This document shows, piece by piece, positions 46,331-55,958 of a DNA stretch of 64,000 nucleotides. The stretch is from Glaciecola nitratireducens FR1064 (lineage in GTDB: Bacteria; Pseudomonadota; Gammaproteobacteria; Enterobacterales; Alteromonadaceae), in the NCBI RefSeq assembly GCF_000226565.1, contig NC_016041.1, forward strand, positions 3,968,001 through 4,032,000, written 5' to 3'. The position numbers and the translations under genes were made by a program. The notes beneath the pieces were generated by a model. It was not told the origin of the DNA. It was given only the letters and a program-made list of their open reading frames with translations, and searched no databases. Every line of letters starts with the position of its first letter. The first letter of the stretch is position 1.

Positions 46331-46921
46331 TTATAAAGAACTCTCGTTAAGCACTTTGATTTTGCCATTTCGCAGGCTATAGATCCAACTGTGAATTTTC
46401 ACGTCTTGCTGACGCTTCATCGCGTCTTTATAAACAGATGTGCGACGCACATTTTCAGCTTGTTGCATCACATTGAGTTCACAAAGTTTGGCGGCTCTGT
46501 CTTCTCGTGAAAGAGGTTCTAATAGAGCTTTATTCTCATCCGCTGTATCTTTTATGTGTGCCAGCCAATTGTCGATTAATCCCAAACTATCACTACTCAT
46601 TGCTGCCTCGACCCCGCCGCAGCCGTAATGACCACAAACAATAACATGCTTTACTTGCAGTACATCAATAGCGTATTGCAATACTGACAGACAGTTGAAG
46701 TCGGTATGAATGACCATGTTCGCTACATTACGGTGAACAAAAATATCGCCTGGCAACAAGTCAACAATCTGATTGGCAGGAACTCGGCTATCGGAGCAAC
46801 CAATCCATAAATAAACTGGTTTTTGTTGTTTCGATAATTTGTTGAAAAACTCGGGATCAGCTCGATTTGTTTCTTCAGCCCAACGTAAATTGTTATCCAA
46901 TAGCTTCTTAATTTCTGGCAT
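46331..46921 (-). CDS. can: Beta-class carbonic anhydrase
   Basis: About 196 residues; a zinc enzyme for CO2/bicarbonate conversion. The zinc ligands are in WIGCSDSRVPA (Cys, with the Asp-Arg pair) and VCGHYGCGGV (His and Cys). Length and motifs match E. coli Can. The ATG at 46921 is preferred: the longer start at 46975 would overlap the end of the upstream TPR gene by 29 bases and adds an unmatched tail. Confidence 0.94.
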   Translation of the reverse strand: MPEIKKLLDNNLRWAEETNRADPEFFNKLSKQQKPVYLWIGCSDSRVPANQIVDLLPGDIFVHRNVANMVIHTDFNCLSVLQYAIDVLQVKHVIVCGHYGCGGVEAAMSSDSLGLIDNWLAHIKDTADENKALLEPLSREDRAAKLCELNVMQQAENVRRTSVYKDAMKRQQDVKIHSWIYSLRNGKIKVLNESSL

Positions 46922-46946
46922 AAGATCTCGTTTTAATTTGCGTTGA

Positions 46947-48281
46947 CTAAGCTCTAATGAAGTCGATTGTAACATCGAAGTCTGTGACTACCACAAACTC
47001 GTCGTTAGTAAACTTTGGCACGAAAAACCACTGCTTGACTGCGTCACTAGCAAACTTCTCGAAACCGCAATGTGTGCTCTTTTTGACGCGGATATTAACA
47101 GGCTGTCCCTTTGCGCTGATATCAATTGTCAAACTGACGGATGCGCTTTTAGTGTCCACACTTAATTTATTTTGGACAAGCAACTTGCTTGAAGGAAATT
47201 TAGGAGAGACTCGATGTAAAAGGGTTTGCTTAACAACCCACGCTTTATTTTTGGCGAGCTCTTGGCTGTGAAAAACCGCTTTTTTTATTTCTTTTTTACT
47301 GGCATTCAGAGATACAAGATGAGCATGCGCAATTATGGCAATAGGATGCGTCTCTAGTTTTTGAGAGTTAAGTAGTGCCAATACTTTGTCGAAAGCCGCC
47401 ATTGCCTCTTTATTTTTCTGCTTCCAAAAATAAGCCTGCCCTAAGTAAGTTAAAGACTCAATGTAAACTATTGTGTCTTCACCTTCGATTTTTTTAGCAT
47501 CTAGGTTGAATCTTTTTGCCACATTAATTAAGCGATAATCTGTTGGAGTCCAGCTGTTTGACACTGCGGTTCTGACCGTATGTCCACGAAACATCAAACT
47601 ATTCTCAGGCATTTGAGTCACCAGCTCTTCGGTCACTTCAAGCAACTTGTCAATCGCACGAGCGCAAGGGCACAAAGCACTGCCGCTCGCAGCTCCAAAA
47701 TTCAAGAACTCTGGCCCCTTGATTTTCAAGGGGTCAGAGTTCTTGAAAGCGGACCCTAAAAATTGATGATTACCAAATTGAGCAATACCCAAATCGCGCG
47801 CCGTCAATTTTTTTGTGTTATTCGCACTTTGAAGTAAATTGATAATATCGAGTAGGGCAAAGTAATACGCTTGGCTTTCATCACCTTGGGTTTCTTCGAG
47901 GTAATTAAGAACAGCTTCATAATTAAAAGCGGATAAGGAATACTCGCCAGCTTCTAAATAAGCATTCGCTAAATTTTGCTGTAGCATAAAAGTTTTTGGG
48001 TGACGCGACCCGAACTTTACCTTGCCTAGCTGGTAAGTCTGTTTTGCTACTTGAACTAAGTCGTATGGTGAATATTTTTCGGTTTTAATAAACGTTATAT
48101 ATTCTTTATATGCTTGCCTAAATGTTGTTAGAGGCTCACTTTCGTCAAGTTCCGTCATCGCTTTGGCTGTTGCGGTTCCAGAACCAACAAATACCGTCGC
48201 TAACGCAGCCGCGAGCACCTTGTGGCGCCGGCTGAAGCTGGTCATTAGTCCCTCATCTTCCATGGTATGAATATTTATCAT
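46947..48281 (-). CDS. TPR and TonB C-terminal domain protein, exported
   Basis: A 444-residue protein with a signal peptide (KVLAAALATVFVGSGTATAKA), TPR-like helices at about 50-150 and 270-340, and a TonB C-terminal-like domain at about 370-440 (VSLTIDISAKGQPVNIRVKKS...AVKQWFFVPKF). It lacks a normal TonB membrane anchor and Pro-rich spacer, so it is an exported TPR/TonB-domain protein rather than an energy transducer. About 16 codons near the middle come from a REP-like palindrome (47701-47747) translated in frame, giving FKNSDPLKIKGPEFLNF. The function is unknown. Confidence 0.72.
   Translation of the reverse strand: MINIHTMEDEGLMTSFSRRHKVLAAALATVFVGSGTATAKAMTELDESEPLTTFRQAYKEYITFIKTEKYSPYDLVQVAKQTYQLGKVKFGSRHPKTFMLQQNLANAYLEAGEYSLSAFNYEAVLNYLEETQGDESQAYYFALLDIINLLQSANNTKKLTARDLGIAQFGNHQFLGSAFKNSDPLKIKGPEFLNFGAASGSALCPCARAIDKLLEVTEELVTQMPENSLMFRGHTVRTAVSNSWTPTDYRLINVAKRFNLDAKKIEGEDTIVYIESLTYLGQAYFWKQKNKEAMAAFDKVLALLNSQKLETHPIAIIAHAHLVSLNASKKEIKKAVFHSQELAKNKAWVVKQTLLHRVSPKFPSSKLLVQNKLSVDTKSASVSLTIDISAKGQPVNIRVKKSTHCGFEKFASDAVKQWFFVPKFTNDEFVVVTDFDVTIDFIRA
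47701..47747. repeat. REP-like palindrome inside the TPR/TonB gene
   Basis: TTCAAGAACTCTGGCCCCTTGA (47701-47722) and its near-perfect complement (47726-47747) with one mismatch, separated by TTT. The core GGGGTCAGAGTTCTTGA is the kind of sequence I know as a widespread dispersed repeat in marine gammaproteobacteria. The element sits in the coding region and keeps the frame. Confidence 0.75.
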
Positions 48282-48345
48282 AATTGAGTTTACATCGTCG
48301 GGCCTGAAGACCCGTTATTGTTATTATTTTACCTGCAAAGCTAGT

Positions 48346-49596
48346 TCATTCTCTTACTGAACCATCTCCGATGACTACAAACTTTTCTGTTGTTAACGAC
48401 TCAGCACCCATCGGCCCGTAAGCGTGGAGTTTACTGGTTGAAATGCCAATTTCGGCACCTAAACCTAACTCACCACCATCTGAAAACCGAGAGGATGCAT
48501 TGACCATAACTACTGATGAATCAATCTCTCGCATAAAGCGCTGTGCTAGAGAAAAATCTTCTGTAACAATCACTTCCGTGTGACCAGAAGCATATTCACG
48601 AATATGCTCAAACGCATGTTCAGCATCGTTAACTATTCTTACTGCAATTTCTAAAGCAAGGTATTCCGCGTGCCAATCACTGTCGGTAGCAGGCGTTGCA
48701 TCCTTAAAATATGTCAATGACTTAGCACAAGCATGCACGACAACCGACTTAGACTCAAACATTTTTGCCGCTAAGGGCAGAAATGCGGCGGCAATACTTT
48801 CATGCACCAGCAGTGTTTCTAGCGCATTACATACCCCAGTGCGCTGTGTCTTTCCATTCTCTAGTATGGCTAATGCTTTATCCAACTGCGCCGCTTTGTC
48901 GACGTATAAATGACAAACGCCTTTGAAGTGTTGGATAACTGGGATGCGACTATTGGCAGTAACGTAATTGATTAAGCCTTCACCACCACGCGGAATAACA
49001 AGGTCGATACTCTCACTTAAAGTCAACATGGTCGCCATTACTTCGCGATCTGCGATAGGTATAACGGTGACGATATCTTCACTTAACTGCAAACTATTCA
49101 GAGAGGTCTTTAATACCTGCGCCAGTGCTTGATTACTATGTTGAGCCTCTTTGCCACCGCGTAAAATAACGGCATTACCCGACTTCAAGCAAAGCACCGC
49201 AGCATCAATCGTCACGTTAGGGCGCGATTCATAAATCATTGCAATGACGCCCAATGGAATTCGCATTTTACCCACTTGGATACCGGAAGGCTGCGGCTGC
49301 ATATGACTAATCGCGCCTAAGAAATCAGGTTGTGCTGCAATCTGAAAGACCGCATCGGCTATATTTTTTATCGCGCTTTCATCCAGAAGTAATCGGTCCA
49401 GCATTGCGGCACTGAGGCCCGAGCTCTTGGCATGATCGATATCGAGCCGATTTGCTTCTAAAATAGCTGGTGTCGCCGCAATGAGGTTATTGCCAATCAA
49501 GGTCAGTAAGTTTTTACGTTTAGCATTACTTAAAGAAGCGATTTGATGCTTTGCAGCAGACGCTTTTTTTGCAGTCATTTGAATATCGAATGTCAT
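48346..49596 (-). CDS. proA: Gamma-glutamyl phosphate reductase ProA
   Basis: About 416 residues; NADPH-dependent second step of proline synthesis. The catalytic Cys is in KTQRTGVCNALETLLVH, and the fold is of the aldehyde dehydrogenase class. The ATG at 49596 has GGAAG upstream; a longer start at 49632 adds 12 residues. It follows proB by 55 bases, the standard proBA order. Confidence 0.96.
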   Translation of the reverse strand: MTFDIQMTAKKASAAKHQIASLSNAKRKNLLTLIGNNLIAATPAILEANRLDIDHAKSSGLSAAMLDRLLLDESAIKNIADAVFQIAAQPDFLGAISHMQPQPSGIQVGKMRIPLGVIAMIYESRPNVTIDAAVLCLKSGNAVILRGGKEAQHSNQALAQVLKTSLNSLQLSEDIVTVIPIADREVMATMLTLSESIDLVIPRGGEGLINYVTANSRIPVIQHFKGVCHLYVDKAAQLDKALAILENGKTQRTGVCNALETLLVHESIAAAFLPLAAKMFESKSVVVHACAKSLTYFKDATPATDSDWHAEYLALEIAVRIVNDAEHAFEHIREYASGHTEVIVTEDFSLAQRFMREIDSSVVMVNASSRFSDGGELGLGAEIGISTSKLHAYGPMGAESLTTEKFVVIGDGSVRE

Positions 49597-49651
49597 ATAT
49601 TTATCGCTTCCATTATCTATCGTCGTCATCAATTTGATGCAGTTTTATTCG

Positions 49652-50767
49652 TTAGAGTGTGTTTGTCTTAATCAGTACCATATGATCGCGGTGTATCGCT
49701 TCCTCTCCGTAGCTAAAGCCAAGTACGGACATTATCCGACTACTATTGAGCCCTTTTATTGACTGTAACTCCATGTGCGAATACAGGCTAATGCCTTTAG
49801 CAATAATGTTACCTTGATATATAACGTCAACGGCTTCGTTACTTTTAAAGTTACCACTTACTTCCGTTATACCCACTGCAAGCAGTGACGCACCTTTTTC
49901 AGTTATCGCGACAAAGGCACCTAAATCGAGTGTTAGCGCGCCTTTTGATTTTACCGTATGCGACAACCAATGATGTCTTGCAGAACGTCCGCTATATGCC
50001 GCACTAAACAAAGTGCCTGGACATAAGCCTTGTGCCAATGCATCAAAAACCTCTGATTTTTTGCCATTCACCAACAGTGTTTGCACCCCGCTCTCACAGC
50101 ATTTTTGTGCCGCTTGTAGTTTGGTAATCATACCGCCGGTGCCAACTGCACTGCCTGCGCCACCAGCGAGCGCAGTAATATCCGGTGTAATCATTGCCAC
50201 ACTAGATATGAGTTTTGCGGACAAATTCTTTCTTGGATCGGCATCAAACAAACCATCAACATCGGTGCAGATAATCAGCGTATCGGCCTGTGCAACCAGT
50301 GCTGTATGAGCAGCAAGATTGTCATTGTCACCTACCTTAATCTCGTCCACCGCCACAGTGTCATTTTCGTTTACGATAGGCAAAGCGTGATTAATCAGCA
50401 GTTCGCGTAAAGTATTTTTGACATTAATATAGCGACGACGGTCGTGCAGGTCGTCAAGTGTTAGTAAGATTTGAGCACACGGAAAGTCAAAAAATCGCGC
50501 CCAATTGGCCATCATTTGCGTTTGTCCAATAGAAGCCATGGCTTGCTTTTCTGCAATCGAAGCTTGTTGCCCAGCTTTTATTGAGCGCCGTCCTGCAGCA
50601 ATACTTCCACTAGAAACAACGATGACCTCTTTACCCTGTTGACGACTTGCTGTTATAAATTTTGCGATCGATAAAAGATATTCGGCGCTGCAACCGTTGC
50701 CGTTTGGAGAAATTAAGGCGCTGCCGATTTTTATTACGGCCCGTTGCCATGAGAAAGGGGTCATCAT
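49652..50767 (-). CDS. proB: Glutamate 5-kinase ProB
   Basis: A 371-residue kinase, the first step of proline synthesis. An amino acid kinase domain (VIKIGSALIS... VIVVSSGSIAAGR... GTGGMITKLQAA) comes first, and a C-terminal PUA domain (KGALTLDLGAFVAITEKGASLLAVGI) follows. Feedback inhibition by proline is expected. The first Met or second Met (adjacent) may start translation. Confidence 0.96.
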   Translation of the reverse strand: MMTPFSWQRAVIKIGSALISPNGNGCSAEYLLSIAKFITASRQQGKEVIVVSSGSIAAGRRSIKAGQQASIAEKQAMASIGQTQMMANWARFFDFPCAQILLTLDDLHDRRRYINVKNTLRELLINHALPIVNENDTVAVDEIKVGDNDNLAAHTALVAQADTLIICTDVDGLFDADPRKNLSAKLISSVAMITPDITALAGGAGSAVGTGGMITKLQAAQKCCESGVQTLLVNGKKSEVFDALAQGLCPGTLFSAAYSGRSARHHWLSHTVKSKGALTLDLGAFVAITEKGASLLAVGITEVSGNFKSNEAVDVIYQGNIIAKGISLYSHMELQSIKGLNSSRIMSVLGFSYGEEAIHRDHMVLIKTNTL

Positions 50768-51077
50768 TCGTATTTTGTTACAAAATATTTTTAAGCACCG
50801 AGAATACTAAAATTGACCCAATAAACAAGCAAAAACGGCCATTACACGCTTAAATAAAGCACACAATTTATGAGGGATTGAATGTCACGACTATTATTTA
50901 TGCTTGAAGTGGTTACAATACAGCCCAAAATAATAAGATAAACACGTAGTAGCTTTTTGCAAGCGAGATCTGCAAGCGCAAAATCTGTTGGGGAAGTCAT
51001 TGACACAATGAACTCACCAATGCTCTATATCAGAGGCACTATCAAACCATCGACCAATCGGTAACGGGGAAACAAAC
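50768..51077 (+). other. proB / M1 peptidase divergent upstream region
   Basis: This 310-base gap should hold both promoters. I see no gene and no box pair clear enough to place. GGGGAAAC at about 51066-51073 is the ribosome-binding site of the M1 gene. Confidence 0.4.
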
Positions 51078-53561
51078 ATGTCATTAAAGCAAGTCTCGCT
51101 TGTTGCACTTTTATGTGTAACCGGCTTTCTTTCTGTAAATAGCAACGCAAGTTCTGCCATTCAACAAACTAAAGGCGATTTCGAAGACAAATTCCGTCAG
51201 CTTGACGAAGTATTGCCTACGCCTAACGTATACCGAAATGCTGCGGGTGAGCCAGGCCATATGTATTGGCAGCAAAAAGTCGATTACGTCATTGATGTAA
51301 AACTTGATGAAGCAAAAAGACGCTTATCTGCTTCTCAGGTAATTACTTACAAGAATAACTCACCTGACACATTAAAGTATTTGTGGATCCAATTAGATCA
51401 AAACAAATACCGCGCAGATTCCATGTCTGCTCTTACAAATACCTTTGGTGGAATTGGTAACCGAGGTCCAGCGACACAAAGCGCCGACGGTGACTCTCCT
51501 GCACGATTAAGCCTAAGTGCACTGCGTAGCCAACAGTTTGTTGAAGACACAGAATTAGGCTACGACTTACAAAAAGTGACTGACAGCAAAGGCAATGCGC
51601 TTAAATATGTGGTTGTTGGTACCTTAATGAGAGTTGACCTTCCAACACCTCTTAAGCCAAATGCTAGCACAAAACTGAACATCGACTTTGCATTCAATAT
51701 TGTCGAAGAAGATGCGGTATCAGCACGCGCTGGATACGAACATTTCCCTGATGACGAACGCGAAGGCGGCAACGATATCTTTTTGCTTGCGCAATGGTTT
51801 CCGCGTTTAGCGGCTTACACTGACTACGAAGCATGGACCAACAAAGAGTTTATTGGTCGCGGCGAGTTTACCTTAGAATTTGGTAACTATGATGTCAGTA
51901 TAACCGTTCCTGCTGACCACATTGTGTCATCAACAGGCGCATTAGATAACGCAAGTGACGTGTTAACCAGCACACAGCGCAAGCGTTTGAAAGAAGCTGA
52001 AACAGCTGAGCGTCCGGTATTCATCGTTACTGCAGACGAAGCCTTAGAAAACGAAAAAGAAGGCACTTCAAAATCAAAAACGTGGCGTTTTAAAGCCGAA
52101 AACGTGAGAGATTTTGCTTGGGCAAGTTCACGTAAATTCATGTGGGATGCAAAAGGATATAATCAAGGCGGAGACGAGCGTCCATTAGTAATGGCGATGT
52201 CTTTCTATCCAAAAGAGGGTGGCGATTTATGGAAGAAGTACAGCACCGAGTCTGTTATTCATACCATGGAAGTTTACAGCCGTTTCTCGTTTGACTACCC
52301 GTATCCGGTTGCACAATCTGTAAACGGTCCAGTAGGCGGCATGGAATATCCTATGATCACCTTCAATGGCCCGCGCACCGAGCTGCAAGATGACGGCGAC
52401 CGTACATATTCTTTGGCTGAAAAACGCTTTTTAATCGGCGTTGTCATTCACGAAGTAGGTCACATTTACTTCCCAATGATCGTTAACTCCGATGAACGCC
52501 AGTGGACGTGGATGGATGAAGGTTTAAATAGCTTCTTAGACGGTGTTGCGGGTCGTGAGTGGGATCCAACTATTCCTTGGGGTGTTGAGCCACGTGATAT
52601 CACAGGCTACATGAAGTCGAGCACTCAAGTTCCCATCATGACGCAATCAGATTCTGTTCTACGTTTAGGTCCAAATGCTTATACCAAGCCAGCGGCTGCA
52701 CTCAATATTTTACGTGAGACTATTCTGGGTCGCGACTTGTTCGATTTCGCATTCAAAGAATATGCCCAGCGTTGGAAATACAAGCGCCCTACACCTGCTG
52801 ATTTTTTCCGCACCATGGAAGAAGCTTCTGGTGTTGATTTAGATTGGTTCTGGCGCGGTTGGTTCTACTCAACTGATCACGTTGATATCTCTTTGGATCG
52901 CGTTTACAAATTACGTTTAGATACCCAAGATCCAGACATCGACTTTTCTCGCCAGCGTGACGCTGAAATGGAAAAACCATTGTCTCTTACTGACGAGCGT
53001 AACAAAGCTGAAGGTAAAGAACTGTGGGTTGACCGCAACAAAGACGTCAGTGATTTTTATGACGAAAACGATCGCTTCACTGTAACGAATAAAGAGCGTA
53101 ACAAATATCGTTCATTCCTCAAGGATTTAGACCCTTGGGAAAAACGTGTGTTTGAACGCGCAGTTAAAGAAGACAAAAACTACTATGTTTTAGATTTCTC
53201 TAACCACGGTGGTTTGGTCATGCCGATTATCCTCGAACTAGAGTTTGAAGATGGCACGAAAGACAATATGTATATTCCAGCTGAAATTTGGCGCCGCACT
53301 CCTAAAGCTGTATCAAAGCTTGTTGTGACTGAAAAAGAAAAAGTGTTGAAGTCAGTAACTGTTGATCCTCGTTGGGAAACAGCAGATGTTGACGTTGAGA
53401 ATAATCACTATCCTCGCCGTATCATTCCTTCACGCATAGAAGCTTACAAGTCTGACAGCAGCAAAAAAGGTATCAGACGTGACCTGATGCAAGACAGCAA
53501 AACTAAGCTAAAGTCTGATGAAGAATTGGAAAAAGACGAAAAAAAAGACGATGAGAAATAG
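51078..53561 (+). CDS. Exported M1 family zinc metallopeptidase
   Basis: An 827-residue protein with a signal peptide (LVALLCVTGFLSVNSNASS). The gluzincin motif is HEVGH at about 458-462 with the third ligand Glu at about 481 (MDEGLNSF), an exact HExxH-x18-E. The exopeptidase motif GAMEN has become GGMEY (VGGMEYPMI), a known variant in large bacterial M1 proteins. The C-terminal 40 residues are highly charged (KSDEELEKDEKKDDEK). Probably a periplasmic or surface aminopeptidase-like enzyme. Confidence 0.92.
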   Translation: MSLKQVSLVALLCVTGFLSVNSNASSAIQQTKGDFEDKFRQLDEVLPTPNVYRNAAGEPGHMYWQQKVDYVIDVKLDEAKRRLSASQVITYKNNSPDTLKYLWIQLDQNKYRADSMSALTNTFGGIGNRGPATQSADGDSPARLSLSALRSQQFVEDTELGYDLQKVTDSKGNALKYVVVGTLMRVDLPTPLKPNASTKLNIDFAFNIVEEDAVSARAGYEHFPDDEREGGNDIFLLAQWFPRLAAYTDYEAWTNKEFIGRGEFTLEFGNYDVSITVPADHIVSSTGALDNASDVLTSTQRKRLKEAETAERPVFIVTADEALENEKEGTSKSKTWRFKAENVRDFAWASSRKFMWDAKGYNQGGDERPLVMAMSFYPKEGGDLWKKYSTESVIHTMEVYSRFSFDYPYPVAQSVNGPVGGMEYPMITFNGPRTELQDDGDRTYSLAEKRFLIGVVIHEVGHIYFPMIVNSDERQWTWMDEGLNSFLDGVAGREWDPTIPWGVEPRDITGYMKSSTQVPIMTQSDSVLRLGPNAYTKPAAALNILRETILGRDLFDFAFKEYAQRWKYKRPTPADFFRTMEEASGVDLDWFWRGWFYSTDHVDISLDRVYKLRLDTQDPDIDFSRQRDAEMEKPLSLTDERNKAEGKELWVDRNKDVSDFYDENDRFTVTNKERNKYRSFLKDLDPWEKRVFERAVKEDKNYYVLDFSNHGGLVMPIILELEFEDGTKDNMYIPAEIWRRTPKAVSKLVVTEKEKVLKSVTVDPRWETADVDVENNHYPRRIIPSRIEAYKSDSSKKGIRRDLMQDSKTKLKSDEELEKDEKKDDEK

Positions 53562-53569
53562 TTACTAAT

Positions 53570-54187
53570 ATGAACTTAAGAAACTCATCAAAAACGACGA
53601 CACAAGTGACATTTTTGTCACTTGTGTTTTCGTTTCTAACGCGTTTTAAAACCATCACGGCGGCAACGCTTGGTTCAGTTGCTATCACTTGTTTTTTCAC
53701 TGCCTCTGTGGGTATCAGTGTATTTAACATTGATAGTGCCGGCGCTCATCAGCAAAAAATGGCAATTACTACCGTGCTTTTTAATCCTCGAACTAACAAC
53801 CTCGAAATCATGCACCGATTCGATTTGCACGATGCCGAGCACGCTGTAAAGGAAATCTTTGATGGCGATGCAGATATTATGCAGAGCAAAAAGACGCAAT
53901 CCGATTTTGCTAACTACGTAGTAAAGCGTTTTGCCATATACAACATGCAAAAAGAAGAGTTACCGCTTACTTTTGTTGGAACAGAGCTCGAGGGTCAACA
54001 TTTTTGGGTGTATCAAGAAACACCTGCGCCTGGCGACTTGGAAGGGATGTACATTCAGCACAATGCACTTAGAGATATCTGGCATAAACAGACTAATACG
54101 ATCAACGTCGAAGGCATGGGTGACATTCAAACATTAACTTTTACTGACAGCACTGAGTTATTAAGTGTAGAGTTTACGCACCATTAG
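53570..54187 (+). CDS. DUF6702 family exported protein
   Basis: A protein of up to 205 residues. An N-terminal membrane or signal segment (TLGSVAITCFFTASVGISVF) is followed by the conserved domain AHQQKMAITTVLFNPRTNNLEIMHRFDLHDAEHAV. This resembles DUF6702, often found next to an M1 peptidase, as here (8 bp after it). The first 20 codons contain a terminator-like hairpin (53600-53627), so either the true start is later or the hairpin is an attenuator. The function is unknown. Confidence 0.72.
   Translation: MNLRNSSKTTTQVTFLSLVFSFLTRFKTITAATLGSVAITCFFTASVGISVFNIDSAGAHQQKMAITTVLFNPRTNNLEIMHRFDLHDAEHAVKEIFDGDADIMQSKKTQSDFANYVVKRFAIYNMQKEELPLTFVGTELEGQHFWVYQETPAPGDLEGMYIQHNALRDIWHKQTNTINVEGMGDIQTLTFTDSTELLSVEFTHH
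53600..53630 (+). terminator. Terminator-like hairpin inside the DUF6702 frame
   Basis: ACACAAGTGACA (53600-53611), TTTT, TGTCACTTGTGT (53616-53627), then TTT. A perfect 12-base stem with a T-run, 38 bases after the M1 stop but inside the next gene as read from its first ATG. Confidence 0.75.
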
Positions 54188-54251
54188 TGCTGTAATCGAC
54201 AGTTTAGACTAACGTAGCTTCAACGCTATACTGCAACAATGAGAGAAACCT

Positions 54252-54527
54252 ATGTCAGATAAACAATACAATCCCTTAGACGAATTCAAAAATAAGAAAA
54301 ACATTGTTTGGGTTCTTATGTCAGCCTCCATGTGTATTTTCATTTTGTTCGTATTGTTTAGTGGTGCAGATGTCGGCGTTATTGATTCAGTTTATAGCGT
54401 CATGCTCTGGTGCGGTATTTTCGGCGGCATCATTGCACGCTACATCGATAAGAATGGTTGGTTAGGTTTCGGTATCGGCAGTGTGTTCGGCATGCTTTGC
54501 TTTATCCTCGCGCCGCTCATTTCTTAA
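54252..54527 (+). CDS. Small membrane protein of unknown function
   Basis: A 91-residue protein with a polar start (SDKQYNPLDEFKNKKN) and three predicted helices (IVWVLMSASMCIFILFVLFSG, VYSVMLWCGIFGGIIARYI, FGIGSVFGMLCFILAPLI). I do not recognise a family. GAGAGAAACC precedes the ATG. It lies 25 bases before the ABC1 kinase gene and may share its transcript. Confidence 0.6.
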   Translation: MSDKQYNPLDEFKNKKNIVWVLMSASMCIFILFVLFSGADVGVIDSVYSVMLWCGIFGGIIARYIDKNGWLGFGIGSVFGMLCFILAPLIS

Positions 54528-54552
54528 CTACCACTCTACCTTCTGTGTCACT

Positions 54553-55884
54553 ATGACAGATAAACGCAACGGCCGGAAAGTACCGTCCGGTCGCTTCTCC
54601 CGTTTGGCTAAGTTTGGCGGGCTCGCGTCAGCTGTCGCAGGAAACATCGTTAAAGGCACAACACGGCAAATTCTCAGTGGCCAACGCCCTTCATTAAATC
54701 AATCCTTACTGAATACCGACAACGCAGTGTCTATTACAAAGCGCCTAGCGCATATGCGTGGCGCAGCGATGAAGCTCGGTCAGCTACTCTCTATGGACGC
54801 TGGCGAACTACTGCCCGCTGAATGGGAGCCCATACTCTCTCGTCTGCGCCAAGAGGCCGACCCGATGCCGAAAGCGCAATTGCTGCAAACCTTAGAGGCG
54901 GCATGGTCAAAAGACTGGCATCAACAGTTTAGCTATTTTTCATTTGACCCCATTGCTGCCGCCAGTATTGGTCAAGTTCACAGAGCAACGCTGAAAGACG
55001 GGCGCGAACTGGCGATTAAAGTGCAGTATCCGGGCGTGCGCGAAAGCATCGACAGCGACATTGATAACGTGGTGAGTTTAATCAAACTCACCGGTGCACT
55101 GCCAAAGCATATCGATTTAACCGACTTGCTCAGTGAAGCAAAAGCGCAGCTTAAAAATGAAGCTGACTATTTGCAAGAGGCTGGGTTTTTAAGTGCCTAT
55201 CGGGCAAATCTAGCTAACGACCCCCACTTTGTCGTACCTTACGTAGTCGATGAGCTAACTGACCAGAATATACTCGCTATGGAGTACATTGAGGGATTGC
55301 CAATCACGGATGTTAGCAATATGACATCTGATGTCATTGATGCTGTGTGCACTCAATTAATGCGCTTAACTTATGAAGAACTGTTCCAGCACAAACTCAT
55401 GCAGAGCGATCCTAATTTTGCAAATTATTTGTATCAGGCCGATAGCAAAAAAATTGTGCTGCTGGACTTTGGTGCTTGCCGAAATATCTCACAAAACACA
55501 TCCTTTCATTATCTTGCCATGGCTCATGCAATGCAGCGCCAAGATAAAAAAGACATGCAGAGTGCATTATTTGCGCTAGGATTAGTTGATAATGGCATGA
55601 GTTATTCCGCTATCGATACTGTCCTTAATGCTTGTTTAGAAGCCAGTGCTTGTCTGCAAAGTGAGCATGGTTACAACCTAAAACAAGAACAATTAATTAA
55701 GCGAATTCAAGAAGTCAGTATGCCGTTGGTTATGGATAAGACCGCCGTAGCGTCTCCGGTATTTGATGTCGCCTTGGTAAATCGAAAAATTACAGGCATG
55801 ATACTACTGGCAAATAAACTCGGTGCGACGCTAGATTTCAAAGGTGTACTCGCTCCTTACTTAGCGCGAAGAGATGATAGTTAA
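54553..55884 (+). CDS. ABC1/AarF (UbiB-like) atypical kinase
   Basis: About 443 residues. The family motifs are KLGQLLSMDAGELLP (KxGQ), AAASIGQVHRATL (Ala-rich loop in place of a P-loop), LAIKVQYPGV (VAVK-like Lys), and the DPNFANYL and LLDFGACR metal and catalytic segments. Proteins of this group support ubiquinone synthesis or lipid homeostasis; this one is shorter than UbiB and lacks its C-terminal membrane helices, so it is a paralogue. The ATG at 54553 is chosen; an upstream TTG-type start would overlap the previous gene. Confidence 0.9.
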   Translation: MTDKRNGRKVPSGRFSRLAKFGGLASAVAGNIVKGTTRQILSGQRPSLNQSLLNTDNAVSITKRLAHMRGAAMKLGQLLSMDAGELLPAEWEPILSRLRQEADPMPKAQLLQTLEAAWSKDWHQQFSYFSFDPIAAASIGQVHRATLKDGRELAIKVQYPGVRESIDSDIDNVVSLIKLTGALPKHIDLTDLLSEAKAQLKNEADYLQEAGFLSAYRANLANDPHFVVPYVVDELTDQNILAMEYIEGLPITDVSNMTSDVIDAVCTQLMRLTYEELFQHKLMQSDPNFANYLYQADSKKIVLLDFGACRNISQNTSFHYLAMAHAMQRQDKKDMQSALFALGLVDNGMSYSAIDTVLNACLEASACLQSEHGYNLKQEQLIKRIQEVSMPLVMDKTAVASPVFDVALVNRKITGMILLANKLGATLDFKGVLAPYLARRDDS

Positions 55885-55958
55885 GTTAGCATTAAGACTT
55901 TATTTCATTTTTTGTCATTTAACTTTGCAACACTGAATCACTTATTCTGGAACATTAT

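Noticed and set aside
46308-46333. Two 13-base tandem repeats (TACATGTCTCTT) at the carbonic anhydrase end
   Set aside because: Only two copies, no clear role, and likely simple slippage.
48282-48345. CGGG...CCCG hairpin between proA and the TPR/TonB gene
   Set aside because: The T-rich side is on the strand opposite to both genes and the stem is only four bases, so I do not call it a terminator.
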